Part shown: positions 21,401 to 34,342 of the stretch, piece by piece | How positions within the stretch are numbered: the first letter of the stretch is position 1 | Layout: every line of letters starts with the position of its first letter | Source: Rhabdophis nuchalis | Taxonomy: Eukaryota > Chordata > Lepidosauria > Squamata > Natricidae | DNA: 64,000 nucleotides | Direction of reading: 5' to 3' | Assembly (NCBI GenBank): GCA_039707465.1 | Contig: CM077648.1 | Location: forward strand, 27,593,119-27,657,118 | Translations under genes and position numbers: made by a program | The notes under the pieces: model-generated | The model's database searches: none | Seen by the model: only the letters and a program-made list of their open reading frames with translations | What the model was told of the DNA's origin: nothing

Positions 21401-24400
21401 TGCTGGAACCTTTCAGAATAAATTAATATGAACTTCTTTCTCTAAAGAAAACAGAGTCATCTTACTGAATTCCTGCAAGATATTTTTAAAAAAATCTATT
21501 AGTTCTGGGCAGCAAAGCACTTTGCCCCAACCACACTCCTTATTCCCAGTCTAATTTATTGCCATGAAATACTATCTTAATCTGTTTTAGCGGACAACAG
21601 ATAAACAATTTACCTATTTAATCTCTATCACTATCAATATGGACTTTCATGTCAATTTGGACTTCCAAATTGTACTTCCGTGTCTTTCTGTATCTTCTTT
21701 GTTTAGATCAATCTGACAATATATTCATTTGAATAATTTTGATTTAGGGCAGATGTAGATCATAGCATCATATTATTCATCATGAAACTACATATAAAAC
21801 TACATAAAAATTAGGAACGTTTCTATTCTTTTTGTCCTTTTCTCTCTGTCTGCTGTAATATATGGATCAGGACAGAGTGGAACACATCAGTTTCCACATG
21901 AAAAAGTTGTTTGTGAAGTGTGGTGGAGATATTCAGTATCTAATTTTTAATAGCATGTTTATATTAAGGTTTTATATTAAGGTTTTATTAATTACCATTG
22001 ACTTATAAATGGAAACATTAATTATGAAAAATATTCTAAGATTCTATGTATGAATCCATCAAATAGAAGGCTTAAATAAACTTCCTTTTTTGTTTTCTAA
22101 AGAACGTGAATTACTTGTTCACATGTGTATGCATTCAGATGGATGCATTCCAACTAAATGCCAAATAAATGAGATTTAGGGCACTTCAGAAGGATCATTT
22201 CATAATTCATAAATTACCTTTTTATTGGCATTGTGTTCACAGCTTTCTTAAAACACAATAAAATGTTAATGCTCCATTTTACTTCTAAATTAATCTCAGC
22301 ACAAACAATGAAACAAACTCTATTTGCCAATAAAATATTCTAAAGTACCGGAATCTAGTTTACAAGTCAGGAAGCTGTATCTCAGTGTATTTCATTTGTT
22401 TAAACTTTACTATAGCTCCTGTGAGTTATAGACTCTTCCATAAAAAAGGTCATTTGCATTGTTTTATCTATAACTTCAAGTGAGACTTGTGTGTGAATAG
22501 TAAATTCATCAGACATGAAAATAAATACTGTTCTTCCAGCATTATGGAGTTATTTTAACATTTTACCATTTCAGTTCTCCAAGCATACAATATCAGAATT
22601 AATTTTCCTGTATGGAGCAGTATATTTATGCTACAGTGTTCTACTTCTTACCTGCAGTCAGGCACATTGAATTCAATGGTATTTACTTTTCAAGAATTCA
22701 AGCATAATATTAGACTGGATTTTTTTAAAGTGAGTTTTTGAAGACCAGGCATATCACATAGATACTTAAATAAAATGTGTAACTATTTCAAATGGGTTGT
22801 GATCTTAAAGGGAAAATGTGACCTCTGTAATCTCAGATTACATTTGTGGATAGAAAAATTAATAGAGGATTTCACTGAATCTGGCAGAACAGAATCCAGT
22901 AGGAAGGGATAAATCTGCAGCAGTTTTTGAAGATGGTGCTTACCTTTATCTTAGGCATTTTATTCTCTCTTTTTTTTCCCCTTAGTTTTTTAGTAACAGC
23001 CGCAAACAGTAGTGGTTTAGCTGATAGTTTTCAATTTCTGCAAAACCAGTGTTAATTTATAGGGAAAATGGTATCCACAAAAAAAGATCCATATACCCAT
23101 AGAATGTTTTGCTAAATAACCAATATCTTACATAGGGGAAGCAATAAAAGAAACCTCAGTCAAACATATCTTTTGGGACCCCCCCAAAAATCAGATTCCA
23201 AATAATCAAATATTAATAGAACAAATATAAAACTATTGCTTGGTTCTTTTTTTGTGCAGGGAAAGAAGATGCCGGGTTTTCCCCCCAAACAGTGGTTGAA
23301 AGTTAAATATTGAAAACAAAAGGCTGCCATCATTCAGTAAGCAAGTGCTGCCATCTGGTGTGAAAAACTTTTTTTCTCTTGGCCAGTCCAGCGTATTTCC
23401 AGAAAATATGTACAGAAAGAGGGTGTGTTGCTCTCTGGGTGATATTAAAAAAATCTCCCTTTTGCATGTTAATTAAAAAAAAACCTACAGCATTGTCAGA
23501 CAGCTCTTCTGTGTTGGGTTGAATCAAGACACGAAAACCTACATTAATTGGCATTTACAAGGAAGTGTGTGTCCTTATGAATAAAAGCATAAATTAAAGA
23601 TCAACTACAACTTCACTAGTCACATCAACATCGATTGGTGTATATTTAGCCAATTTTTTCTTTAAAAAAGCTTTTAAAGCTAAATTTTAAGATTCTTAGA
23701 ACCTGCCTGGAATCTGCAGCCTTTTATTTTAATGAACATAACCTACCTAAAATGCAACCTAATTTCTTATAGCATGTATATCATTTTCATTTTGAACATT
23801 TGCACATTTTAATATTGGGGGCTAATTTTCAATTATAATAGATGCTTGACATCACAAAACTGCCTGAACTAAAATCACTTCAAACTTTTTACTTACTCTT
23901 TCTCCCACACATTTGTTTTTAATCAACAAGAACCCCTCTGAACTAATCATATTTACTCCCAATCCATTTTCCCATTAACACAAAATGCTTGGATTAAGCT
24001 GAGCCAAATGGTCTTAAATTTAAGTACTTGGGTTTAATTGGGTTGTACATACAGCCTTGTTCCTTTCACTACCTTGTAACATTCCAGTTCCTAAGCTTGA
24101 AAGTAAATTGAATTCCAATAGCTAGTGCAAATTTATATGTCATTTAGGACTTCACTACATGATTCTACATACTATATGCTTACATATGTGCCCATCTACA
24201 ACTTCCTCTTCATAGCTTCTTGTATTAAAATATAGCAGATATATTAAATAGAGAAAAACATTGAAATGCTGTATCTGTTCTAATGAGCTTTGTTATTTAA
24301 ATTACAAACTCAGTTCAGATATAACAATAAAATAAATAAGAAGGATTCTGGTCATTCCAAGCAATTTCACTGTTTAAATTCATAAGATTTCGGTGAAAGA

Positions 24401-27016
24401 ATGAAGCTTTAGGTGAAATGAATGACACCGATGTCTATATTTATTAAAACAAATATGCAATATTTGTATTCTTTATAGTTAAAGAAAAGTACATGAAGGA
24501 AAATGATTCACTGATTTTTACATCATTATGGTACATGTGTACTCCAGATAAGCAAGTTTGAAATTACAGCCTCAGAACTGTTAATTACCATATTTATAAT
24601 TATTTTGTTTGTACGCCAATGTTCCTTCTAGAGAATGCCAAAGTAATTTAATGAAATATCTAGCTTAGTCACGTACGCACTCGTTTGCCTACATGAACTC
24701 CAAATGGCTTACATCCAAGTAGGAATACATAGGTTTTCAATTCACAGGATTAACTGTACAATAGACTTCACCCTCATATTTACATCATCGTACAACTCTC
24801 AAGACAACAACGATTAGGTTGGTATAGACGAGGGGACCTTTTCAATATCCTACCTTACCCAATCAGTAAGGCATTAGATCTCCCTTCTAGAAAAGATCCA
24901 ATTAATTTCATCCTATTGTTTTATGTAGACAGGAGTGGCTACATTATTTTACTGAATTTTAATGTTCCCTTTTGGATGAATTTTTTCCACAATTTCCATT
25001 ATTTTATTAAAATCATTTACGTTACGTTATTGTATTGTTTATTTTTCTATCAACTGTACAACCTTTTGTTGCCCATAGTGTACCATAAAGCTTTTTACTA
25101 ATAAATTAATAAATCATTACTGTCTTGGGAAATAAGTCTCTGTGAGTTTAAAATTGTGATTATGTCCTATATGTGTTTCACGTATATTATTACAAAAATC
25201 CTGCTCACAATCCAGCAGGCTTCTTGCCCAGTTTTTCCAGTAAGTTTGCACAATGATTACACAGGGTAGTATTTTAAAGTTGCAACTGAAAGGACAGGCT
25301 TAAATTCTATTATATCCTTAAAATACAGTGATACTGTAGACTAATTATCAGTTGCAAAATTCCTTTTAACCTTCCAGTTCAATTTGTGTTAAATTTTCAC
25401 TTAAACAAATGCAATTCAGCTAGAAACATATTGTCAATCATGCAGCATTGGTTGCTTTTAATTCTCAAATGACTTCATTTCAGATGCTTTTATGTTATAT
25501 TTCAGCCAGCCGTTGTGCTGCTGGGAATAACTTCAGGTCAATAGTCTCCGAGTCCCGTATTGAAACAAATACAAAAAAAGAAAAACACCCTAATATTATT
25601 TCCAGACAGATGTCTTCATTAGAACTATAAAGGGAATTTGAGCCTAACCAAGAATTCTATTATTTCTATAAGCAGAGAGTTTTTGATGGAAGGAAGAGAA
25701 GGATATGTTTGAACTAGTTTAAATCAGGAAATTTAAATATTTAAAATGAGTTCCTCTTTTGTTTTAAAAAAAACAAAACAAATCTTAGGGTGTTAAAATT
25801 ATGGTTACAATTAGAACTATATCGACTTATAAGTTCTGCTGGCATTTGCTGCAAGTATAATCAGAGGGGTGCAATGAAATGTTGCCCATTTTGGCAACAC
25901 ACTGTCTTTTCTCTCTGAAGTTATCCGATTTAGCTGTAAGGGATCCCTCGGGAAACTATCCTGACTCTTTCATTGGTTTCTCTTTTGCATCTGGTGGGAA
26001 GAAGCTGAAAGACTTGAGCAGCAAATTGCAAATGAGGTTGTGGAGGGTTAGTGAAGGTATAGTGAAGTATGGGCAGAACGAACTGTAGGTCACAGATGGC
26101 TCACACAAAACTGCAAGAAGATTGACTAGTCTACCATACAATTATTTTTTCAAGCAGAAACCAGGCAAGAATCAGCGTCTCTATAAATCTTTTCCATTAT
26201 TTCCTTTACTTGTTTAACCATGGTTTACCCCACGTCTATTTGTCTAAGATTTATTAATTGCTAAGTGTTATATATGAAATTGCCTAGAAACTGGCCACTG
26301 GTCCAGAAGTTTATTGGATCGTTTGTAGGATATTAGGAGTTTCATTATGTTAGGCAGAAGAAACATGGCAGGGCAAGAGGTAGTATGGTAGGGAAAATGT
26401 TTTGCTGTATTTTTCGGCAGTTTGCGATATACTTCTTTTCAAAGAAATCAAATCTCTAAAAAGCTGAAATATTTCAAAATCCTGTGACATAAGGATTCTA
26501 TTTAGATAGTTACATGTTAGCTGTTGAAAAGCTGGAAGGAAACTGGAGAAATAAAAAGATAAAATTCTGTCTTTTTCATTTTGTTTACGATTAAATTTTA
26601 AGTTGAAATTTGCTTGACACAAAGAAGGAGGGTACATTGTAGTTGTACAATTCATAATCATTGATAGTGCTAGATGGATAATACATTGGAGGAATGTCTC
26701 CTAATATCTCTGTGAATACAGGTACTGCAGAGAAAAAGATCTGATTGGTTTAAGAGTTATCTCTTCCCTAAGAAGCCAACAAAAAATAATAATAACAAGG
26801 TTGTTCATTCCAGGGTTCTCTTTTAAAGAAGTGAAATCAATCAATCATTTCCTCCACTGATTTAAAGATCAAAAACTAAAAATTAGGGGAAGATCACTTT
26901 ACATAAATACTATCTAGACAGAGTTGAAGCTGCTGATTTGTCAGCTTTCAAGTCCAAGCATCAGGACTTGAAAGCATCAAGTTACTTGAGGGCCTGCATC
27001 TCCTGAGGGCATCTGC
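21401..27016. other. Repeat-poor AT-rich block
   Basis: About 5.6 kb without any recognisable transposon, gene or RNA, while neighbouring regions have several per kb. Only short homopolymers and chance open frames are seen. It could hold conserved noncoding sequence, but that cannot be judged from one genome. Confidence 0.45.
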
Positions 27017-27268
27017 CAAAGGTGGGTTTCATATTTTGTTACCATCGGTTCTGCACGCATGCGCATGCACACATGCGCATGCACACCATACATGCACCCA
27101 ACCTTCCGCACATGTGCTTTGCTATCATGCACACCTTCCGTGCATCAGCCCAGCCTCAAAAAGTGCCCAAATAGGACAGCATAGAGCTGGGACAGGTGGG
27201 TGGGCCTACCCATAATTTCTGCTGCTGGTTCGGGCGAACCGGTTCAAACCGGCTGAATACCACCTCTG
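27017..27268. mobile_element. Non-autonomous hAT-type element (CAGNGGTGGG family)
   Basis: The left end is CAAAGGTGGGTTTCATATTT. The right end is 'cggctgaataccacctctg', preceded by 'ggttcgggcgaaccggttca'. CATCTGCC flanks the right end (27269-27276) and occurs at 27010-27017, overlapping the left end by one base. The interior has alternating 'cgcatgcgcatgcacacatg' sequence. Confidence 0.75.
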
Positions 27269-27279
27269 CATCTGCCCAT

Positions 27280-27620
27280 CCTACCTGGTAAGATAGACTG
27301 AGTGTACTCCAGCCCCCTTCCCTTAAGTTTGCATATGGAGAGAGGCACCTTGTTCATGACTGTGCCAGTTTTTGGAACAATCTCTCCTGAGAACAGCATC
27401 TGAAATGCAAAGGACTTCAACCCCTTGCGCTTCCGGAAGGCTTGGAAACCTGGCTCTTCTTCCAAGCATTAGGCTAGAATGGAAGTGAGCACAGAAAATC
27501 TAATTTTGGAGTTGATGGGGTGTTACACCACTGTAATGAGGTACGCAACACTGTCCTAGAATTTTGTGGGATTTATTTATTCTAAGAACGCTGAGGTGAA
27601 TTGCCTAGAATTATTATGTA
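27280..27620 (+). mobile_element. L2-like LINE 3' relic
   Basis: Plus-strand translation gives scattered residues like the LINE C-terminus: TVPVFGTISPEN where WNNLPPE is usual, then LRFRKAWKPGSSSKH. It continues to 'gatttatttattctaagaac' and is decayed with stops. A similar relic lies at 44200-44424. Confidence 0.4.
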
Positions 27621-28113
27621 TTTCTTTTAAAAGTACATTCTTGTTTGAAAATAAAACAAAATAAATACATATTTTGTACAGGTAGAAATATGAATGACCA
27701 GTGGGATGGGGAAAAGCAGATGGAAAGTTTATAGCAGATGCTTTAAACATCTGAATTCTTGCCGTTATTAAAGTCACCAGCTATGCCAAGGGTCTCTCCA
27801 TGGTGTGTGATTCTGCCCTAAGATCATCTTGCTATATACATATGAACAATTTTCTTACTTTGAAAAAAAGAATGTTAGTTTTGTCTGGTTTTACATAGTA
27901 AAATTAAGTTTTGCTTCACAATATTTTGCCTAACACTAATTACAGTGAACAGCATTCAACTTAAATGGTGTGGTTCTTCTTCACTATAATCTTAAGAGAT
28001 TTAGAAGCACTCAAGATTAACTGAATGAGGTCTACTATTTACATAATTTTAGCACCTGAAAACCAACTTATTTCCCAATACAAGAATATGAATTCTGATA
28101 TAAAGGTCTACAT

Positions 28114-28192
28114 CAGGGGTTCCCAAACTTAGCAACTTTAAGACTTGTGGACTTCAACTCCCAGAATTCTCCAGCCAGTTTGGGAACCCCTG
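28114..28192. mobile_element. Short palindromic hAT-type MITE with perfect 8-bp target duplication
   Basis: Starts CAGGGGTTCCCAAACTTAGC, has 'gtggacttcaactcccagaa' and ends 'agtttgggaacccctg'. Flanked by GTCTACAT at 28106-28113 and 28193-28200. It has lost most of the right inner arm found in the 119-bp relative at 14528-14646. Confidence 0.88.
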
Positions 28193-28200
28193 GTCTACAT

Positions 28201-31200
28201 GATATACAGTAAATTTCTCAAAATAAAAAACCCTTTAAAACAATACTGAAATAACAGTCTGGGAGATTACAAATGGTAAGAAATGCTAAGTGAACTTTAG
28301 TTGGACTAAAATTTGAATTAAGGTATACCAATTTTGTCTCTGTCTCAGCTTCTAGATTTTTTTTTTAAGCTAGATAGAATCATCTATCTTCTATATGTCA
28401 TTTATGGGACCAGCTAGCTTGAGAAAAATGATGCCAGTAAGAAAAACAGCAATGCAACATATACTCAACCACTGTTATTACTGGGCTATTATTTTCTACC
28501 TGCTCTGGAATAAGCTTCACTAAGAGAGCAAGGGGGATTCTGGCCTTTACTAACAATCTTAACTATTGATTTTTATAGCAGAGATCCTGCAGAAAGTTAC
28601 CTTTCCATAAGTGTCAGGAAATACAATTATGAACAAAGGGCATCCTAGTTGAACACTTACTTTAAAATAGTTTAGCCGTTCAACATCACACTTGGCTTTA
28701 TACCCCAATTGTGAAATTCCTAGTGTCATCTGAACAACCACTGTTGAAAATGAAACACTAGCCTGATCCTTCATGCTTTCTAACTGGGATGGATGGCTAG
28801 CTTTCATTTTTGTTACTGCCAAAGCCAAACTGCTGAGATTATGGAGTCACATTCAACCAGTTTTAAATGAGTTGGGAAGCAAAGCCTTGGTGTTGTTGTT
28901 CTTTATGTAATAAAGCATCTTAAGAGAAATGAGCATTATCAAGACTACATTTTATCATCCTTAACATTTAACTAAATGACATAAAATTACATCTAGGTAT
29001 GTTCAAAGGGGTGAGGGGAGTGGTCCTGATAACTGGCTATATAAGAAGATCTATTGTTGCCAAATGTTTACCTCAGATTTCCTCCCCACCCCCCCCCCCC
29101 CACCCCCAACTGAAACTGTGGAACTTAACAAAAGCATTATATGCCCTTGGCAAACCAGACACTCCAGTCTCTGGATAAAACCTAATTAAACTAAGTGCTG
29201 GTAGCAAGGGCGTTTAGCAGCCCAGCCAATTCAGGTAACTAAAACAAGGCATCATTTTTCAGCATTTAGTTTTGCCCTTGGAAGCAATGCTGTTTTTTGT
29301 ATATGTCATACACATATACGAGCTAAAAAGAAATCTATTCTGTGATTAAGAAGTCCAAATGAAACTCTTCCTGTTTGTATGGAACTATTTTTTTTTCTTT
29401 TCCACTTTCATCATTGACACAGCCTACTAAGGAAGCAGAGAGTTAGCAATATTAACAGGAATGTATATTAAAATAAACATTTTTAGTGGAATAAGACATT
29501 ATTTGGTTATGTGATAGTTCTCCTCTATTCAGGCCTCTTTATAGAGTTGTGATGTTCTAGAAACTATTAAGTGTTTTGACCATGTATTGGGGAGAAGAGA
29601 GTAGTCTACTGTTTATGTCATTGCTTAAAAACATGAAATGTAGCATCTTGTTGTGGCCATTAGGCCACAACAGATGAATCAAGACTGACTAGCCAATATT
29701 TGTAACAGAGTTAACTTTTCTACATTAAAAGATTCTTTTTTTTTTACAAACGAACAAACAAATACAGCACCACTCCAAAAATGTTGCATGTGTAAGGGCC
29801 TACTTACAAATAGGCTTGCTTTGAAACCATTTATTATGATGTCTTAAAAGCAGTTATACCAGTGTTAAAGATAAGCGGAAGATACAAGCTTTTGTGATTA
29901 GATTGTGCAAATGTATTAGCAACATCTGATATAGGACAATGATTCTTTGCTATATTGACATGAGGGGTTACCAAGTAGCAACTGTTCAATATCTTACTTT
30001 GGACTTCTATGATAGACCACTTAACTACCTCAGCTTTCCCAGTGATCGTCTCATTTATCTAGGATTATTGCACTGAATTTACTGTTTGGTTTTCTTCCAG
30101 AACTGAAATGTCAAGTCCAGTGTCATGTATGCAGTAGCTTTGTGCCATGAGAGCTCAACAGATCCACCGAAAGCTGCTAGCAGTTGATCTTTGGACAGAG
30201 CTAGAAATAAATAAATCCTCTTTAGCAGATCAATATTCATCCCATTTAATACTTGATGTGAAACTTCTGGATTTGTGAAAGCAAAGCTGATGTACAGCTA
30301 ATCATTGAAAACGGGCATTAGGGTTTTTATAACATGGCAACATATTGTCAGACAGGAAAAGGATAAATATATTGCGTCCACTCGGTCTCTGTGCACACTT
30401 GTAATTGGATGTACGCACACACTGAATACGATATTTGCATTGTCCATTGTCCTTTCACAGATTGGAAAAAGTTATTAATGAGAGATCATAATATTAATTA
30501 AAAATTTCTCATTGTTGTAAGGTAGCATGTTATATCCATTGATTTTGTATGTTAGGAGAATTGTGATTTAGCCATCTGTAGATTTTTTTTTCAACCACAG
30601 CTAGAGACCGTACCTTTGAACACCATTTTTAAATAGTTCTTTTTTAAAAGTTTCCATAGTTTAGGTATTATAGACCTCAGAGTTAAAAGTAAGAATGTTT
30701 TTTTTTTATTAAGCAGACTAGCATTTGGTTCCTCAAATCTCTGTAAGAAACCTAAGTGTAAAAATCTCTCGGAAAGGATTTCTGCATTTACTTTTCTTTT
30801 TGATGAAACCTACTGTATTTTGTTTTGAATTGTTTGAATTTTAATTAAACTGGCTTAAATTAAAAGATTGGGTTACTATTCTGTTATACAAATTGTGTCT
30901 TAATTTTTAGTTGTTACAATTTCATGGCTGGCTAATGGTTTTGTTGTTTTTCTGCTTTTTATATACTCTATCTATTTATTAAGTTTGCAACTATGTGAGT
31001 TTATATTTTTTTATTTTGATAATATTGCTTCAAAAAATAAACTATATTTTGAAAATATTAGGTTTATTAGGACAAGATGAACAATTTTTGGCATGTAGTA
31101 TCATGATTAAGGTTCTTCTACTAAACCAGGGATATCGTGGAAACTTTGGTGCTGTCCTCTAAGTAAGTTCAGCCAGGCTACTTCACAAAGTTGGTAGGGA

Positions 31201-31229
31201 GAAAAACTAGAATAAATGTTGCATGTACC
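28201..31229. other. Repeat-poor AT-rich block
   Basis: No gene or transposon recognised. Contains a C tract (about 29088-29102) and a small perfect palindrome at 29649-29672. Confidence 0.45.
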
Positions 31230-31237
31230 ATCTAGAA

Positions 31238-31434
31238 CAGTGGTCACCAACCAGTGGTCTGTGGGCCACTGGTAGTCTGTGAGAAAATTTTGGTGGTCCG
31301 CAGAAAAATTATTTGCATTTTTAATACTGCACTAAATACTATTTATCTTTTTTTTTTAAATGATATTAATGGTCCATAGGATTTAAAATTATGAATTTAG
31401 TGGTCCTTGAGGTCCAAAAGATTGGTGATCCCTG
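31238..31434. mobile_element. hAT-type MITE with perfect 8-bp target duplication
   Basis: The left end CAGTGGTCACCAACCAGTGG and right end 'aaagattggtgatccctg' are inverted relatives. Flanks ATCTAGAA at 31230-31237 and 31435-31442 are identical. The interior has 'gtctgtgggccactggtag' and 'ttggtggtccgcagaaaaat', a common vertebrate hAT MITE pattern. Confidence 0.9.
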
Positions 31435-31442
31435 ATCTAGAA

Positions 31443-33684
31443 CTCCTTGAGGAAAGTCAGAATGTATATTTTATGGATAAATAACTTTTAAAAAATCTTT
31501 CATATGCATTAAGAGTTATAATTTGTCAATAAGAATGGTAATAATATTTTTTTCTTTAAAAGGAATAGTATTACCATAATTTTGTGAGAATTTCTTTAAT
31601 AATTATCCACATATCAGCAGTTTGCAACTTGATAATGCCTGTAGTTATGACAATTTGATAAATTCGGTAGAGAGAGTAGATCCATCACTGATCAAAGACT
31701 AAATGTAGGATTCTAACACTCATTGGTTGACCTTAGCAACTGTGCTTTCCTTGCAAACTGCTATATGCCTTATCTTAGCACATTTTAGTGATGCAAGAAA
31801 ATAGCAATTCATTCAATTCTAAAATCCTGGAGAAGCCTTTATTTTATCATGATTGGGATTTTAGTAAAGTGATAATTCATCATATTGGGGAACAAGCCAT
31901 CTGCCCTGTTTCAGTACAGTTCCATTCATCATCACTGCTATAACTGATTTTTCCCCTGGAATGCCATTGGATTGGAAGTGCTTGGAAAGTTGTAAGGTTA
32001 TAACTTCAAGAGAGATATTTATTGGAGCAGTAAGTGCACAGAACACTCCAGATGGTGATCATGAAAAGTTTCGGCTTTCCTTTTCAAATAGGATGCTTAA
32101 TACTTGCCTGGCACCATCTTTCCTGTGTTTTGAGCAGATCAGAAAAGGTAGTACATAGAAAATGTAATCGTTTGGAAGGATTGGAAGTAACTTTGGAGAT
32201 CTTCTAGTCCAAACCCCTGGCCATGGCAGGAGACCCTCCATCTATCACATCAGTGGTGGGATGATAATATGGGGTTTCCAGTTAGGATGAGACTAGATTG
32301 CAGGAGTAATTATTAATTTCTTTTGTCCTTTTCTGAACTCCATAAAGGAATGCTTTTTGGAACAATGCTGCTTATTGCAGTGGGCGATCAGAAGGAAAGC
32401 CAAGTGGGTTGAGTCTGTCTACAAAAGATTAAATTGCTCAAACTTTGAAAAAGCCGTTTTCAAACTTGATCAGACAAAATAATAACCATTGAATATAAAT
32501 AAGCATCTCGTTTAAGGAGACCAGCTGATCTTGTCTTTCTGTTGAAAAAAAAGTATATAAAATTTAGAGAAGTTGTGCTTTAAATGCAGGCATAGAAAGC
32601 AATAGTATAAAGGTCAGTTGTCTAAAATTACCCATATATTTATACACATTTGCATTTGAAAACCAATAGAGATTTTACTTTAAAAAAAAAGAAACTGATA
32701 AAAATGACTGGTGATATCGTTACCCTGACATGGACCATATAAAATTTGAGAATACTGCTAGGATATAAAATCATCAACGTCATCTTTATAGAGACAGGAT
32801 GCAATAGTTTTATGAAGAATGACAAAGATACTTCTAGGAATATATAAAAGATGAATGTAACATACATGTTTTCCTCCACGGTGAAAGGAGGGGGAAAAAC
32901 TAGCTGAAATTGTCCAGCTTATTTGAATGCAAAGACCAGCAGGCAGTGGGAAAGAGAAATCCCTCCCAAGATATTTGTTAAAGAAATCTCCAAGCAGATG
33001 GCCAAATGGAATTCAACTCTGTTTGTTATCCATCTTATGAGTTCAAATATATTGTGGAAGCCAGGAAGAAAACATATACACAAATCATTTGGAACAATGT
33101 CGTGTATGCAGCAGTCTTTGCAACCAAAAACAACCCTCCTATTTTCATATGTTGATTTCAAAGTTTTAAAACAAGGGGACAGGGAAAAATACCTATCAAG
33201 ATGTTTAAGTTTGATTAGACAAATTCTTCAGATCCTTGTCATCCCCGAGGATAGTTGGTGTGCCCCATTATTATTAAAGAAGAAGAATGCTGAGTAGCAT
33301 CCCCTCCCCAAGACCCTTTGAAGTTTAACCTGCGTTGCAAACTGTTTGGTATTCTGAAGAAAGATGGTTGTATGATGGATCCTTGTTTTGTTTTTCCTCC
33401 TGTCTTCAGTACATATAGGCGGGTTCAGGCAGGAAGTGTAGCTTGAAAGGCTGGGACAAATCCAGTGGGATTAACCAGAGCACATTGCTGCTGTGTGATC
33501 CTGACTCACTTAATTTAAAAACATAGCAAGGAGCAGCGTTCATTTTGTCCTCCAGCTTGTTCACAAAGCAAAACTTGCAGGGATACTGAGATTTAAGATT
33601 CTGGCATTCTATTTCCTGTGAAAACGAATACCACTGAAACAGCTAATGCTTTTTCACTGAACATGTTAAAGTTTGGTGTGTTTT
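31443..33684. other. Mostly unannotated AT-rich sequence
   Basis: Apart from the CR1 fragment at 32160-32245, nothing is recognised. A 124-codon open frame at 32923-33297 (+) overlaps one on the other strand and has no known domain. Confidence 0.45.
32160..32245 (-). mobile_element. Short CR1 LINE 3' end
   Basis: 'ggagatcttctagtccaaac' and 'ccctggccatggcaggagac' are the minus-orientation version of the CR1 terminal block seen at 42530-42590 and 59620-59690. Confidence 0.65.
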
Positions 33685-34342
33685 TATAGCCAACCTTGGT
33701 CAAATTAGCATTAGCAAATTAGCATGCTAAACTAGTCCTTGGAATCCTCCAAAGATAATGACTTAATGCCTAAAGATAGCTAGTCCATCAAGCTTAGTGA
33801 ATTTTTGTCAAAATCTAGTGGTATTTATTGATTTAAAATATTTGCCTTTTTTCATTGTAGCAGCTTATAACCACTATAAAAACACTATGGTGAGGTAAAA
33901 TCAACCAATTAAAGGAAAAAATAAAAAGGAGTTAAGTGCAGATTTTTAAAAAGTGTAAAAATACACTTAAAAGGGCAGAATTGCTGTACTTGATCAAAAA
34001 ATGATCTGTAAGATATAGCATGGCAAGATCCCGTGTTCTTCAACTTGGGAGACTAATACACCTGAGATAAACTATTTTTACCTTGTTCTAAATTGCTTAG
34101 GAACATATTTACTGACCCAGAAAGCTAAATAGTTCAGTCAACTATAATAAAAAGTTCAATCTGTCAACATCCAAAATGAGTCCCTGTGAAACTAATGCCG
34201 CTAGATTTTGATAAAAATTCACTAGGCTGATGGACTAGCTATCTTTAGGCGTTCAGTCATTATCTTTGGAGGATTTGAAAGACTAGTTTAGCATGCTGAT
34301 TTGCTAATGCTAATTTAACATGCTAATTTAAGCGTGGCTATA
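33685..34342. repeat. Long inverted repeat, 142/150-bp arms with 366-bp spacer
   Basis: The left arm 33685-33826 and right arm 34193-34342 are reverse complements with roughly 90% identity by eye. The left has 'aaattagcatgctaaactag' and 'cctccaaagataatgactta'; the right carries their complements 'actagtttagcatgctgatt' and 'cagtcattatctttggagga'. No protein is in the spacer and I do not recognise the ends as a known transposon. It could be a fold-back DNA element or an inverted local duplication. Confidence 0.85.

Noticed and set aside
32923..33297. 124-codon open frame on the plus strand
   Set aside because: No known domain, overlapped by a frame on the other strand, and compatible with chance.
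33685..34342. Inverted repeat as a standard hAT MITE
   Set aside because: Ends do not start with CAG or CAA and no 8-bp flanking duplication was found.
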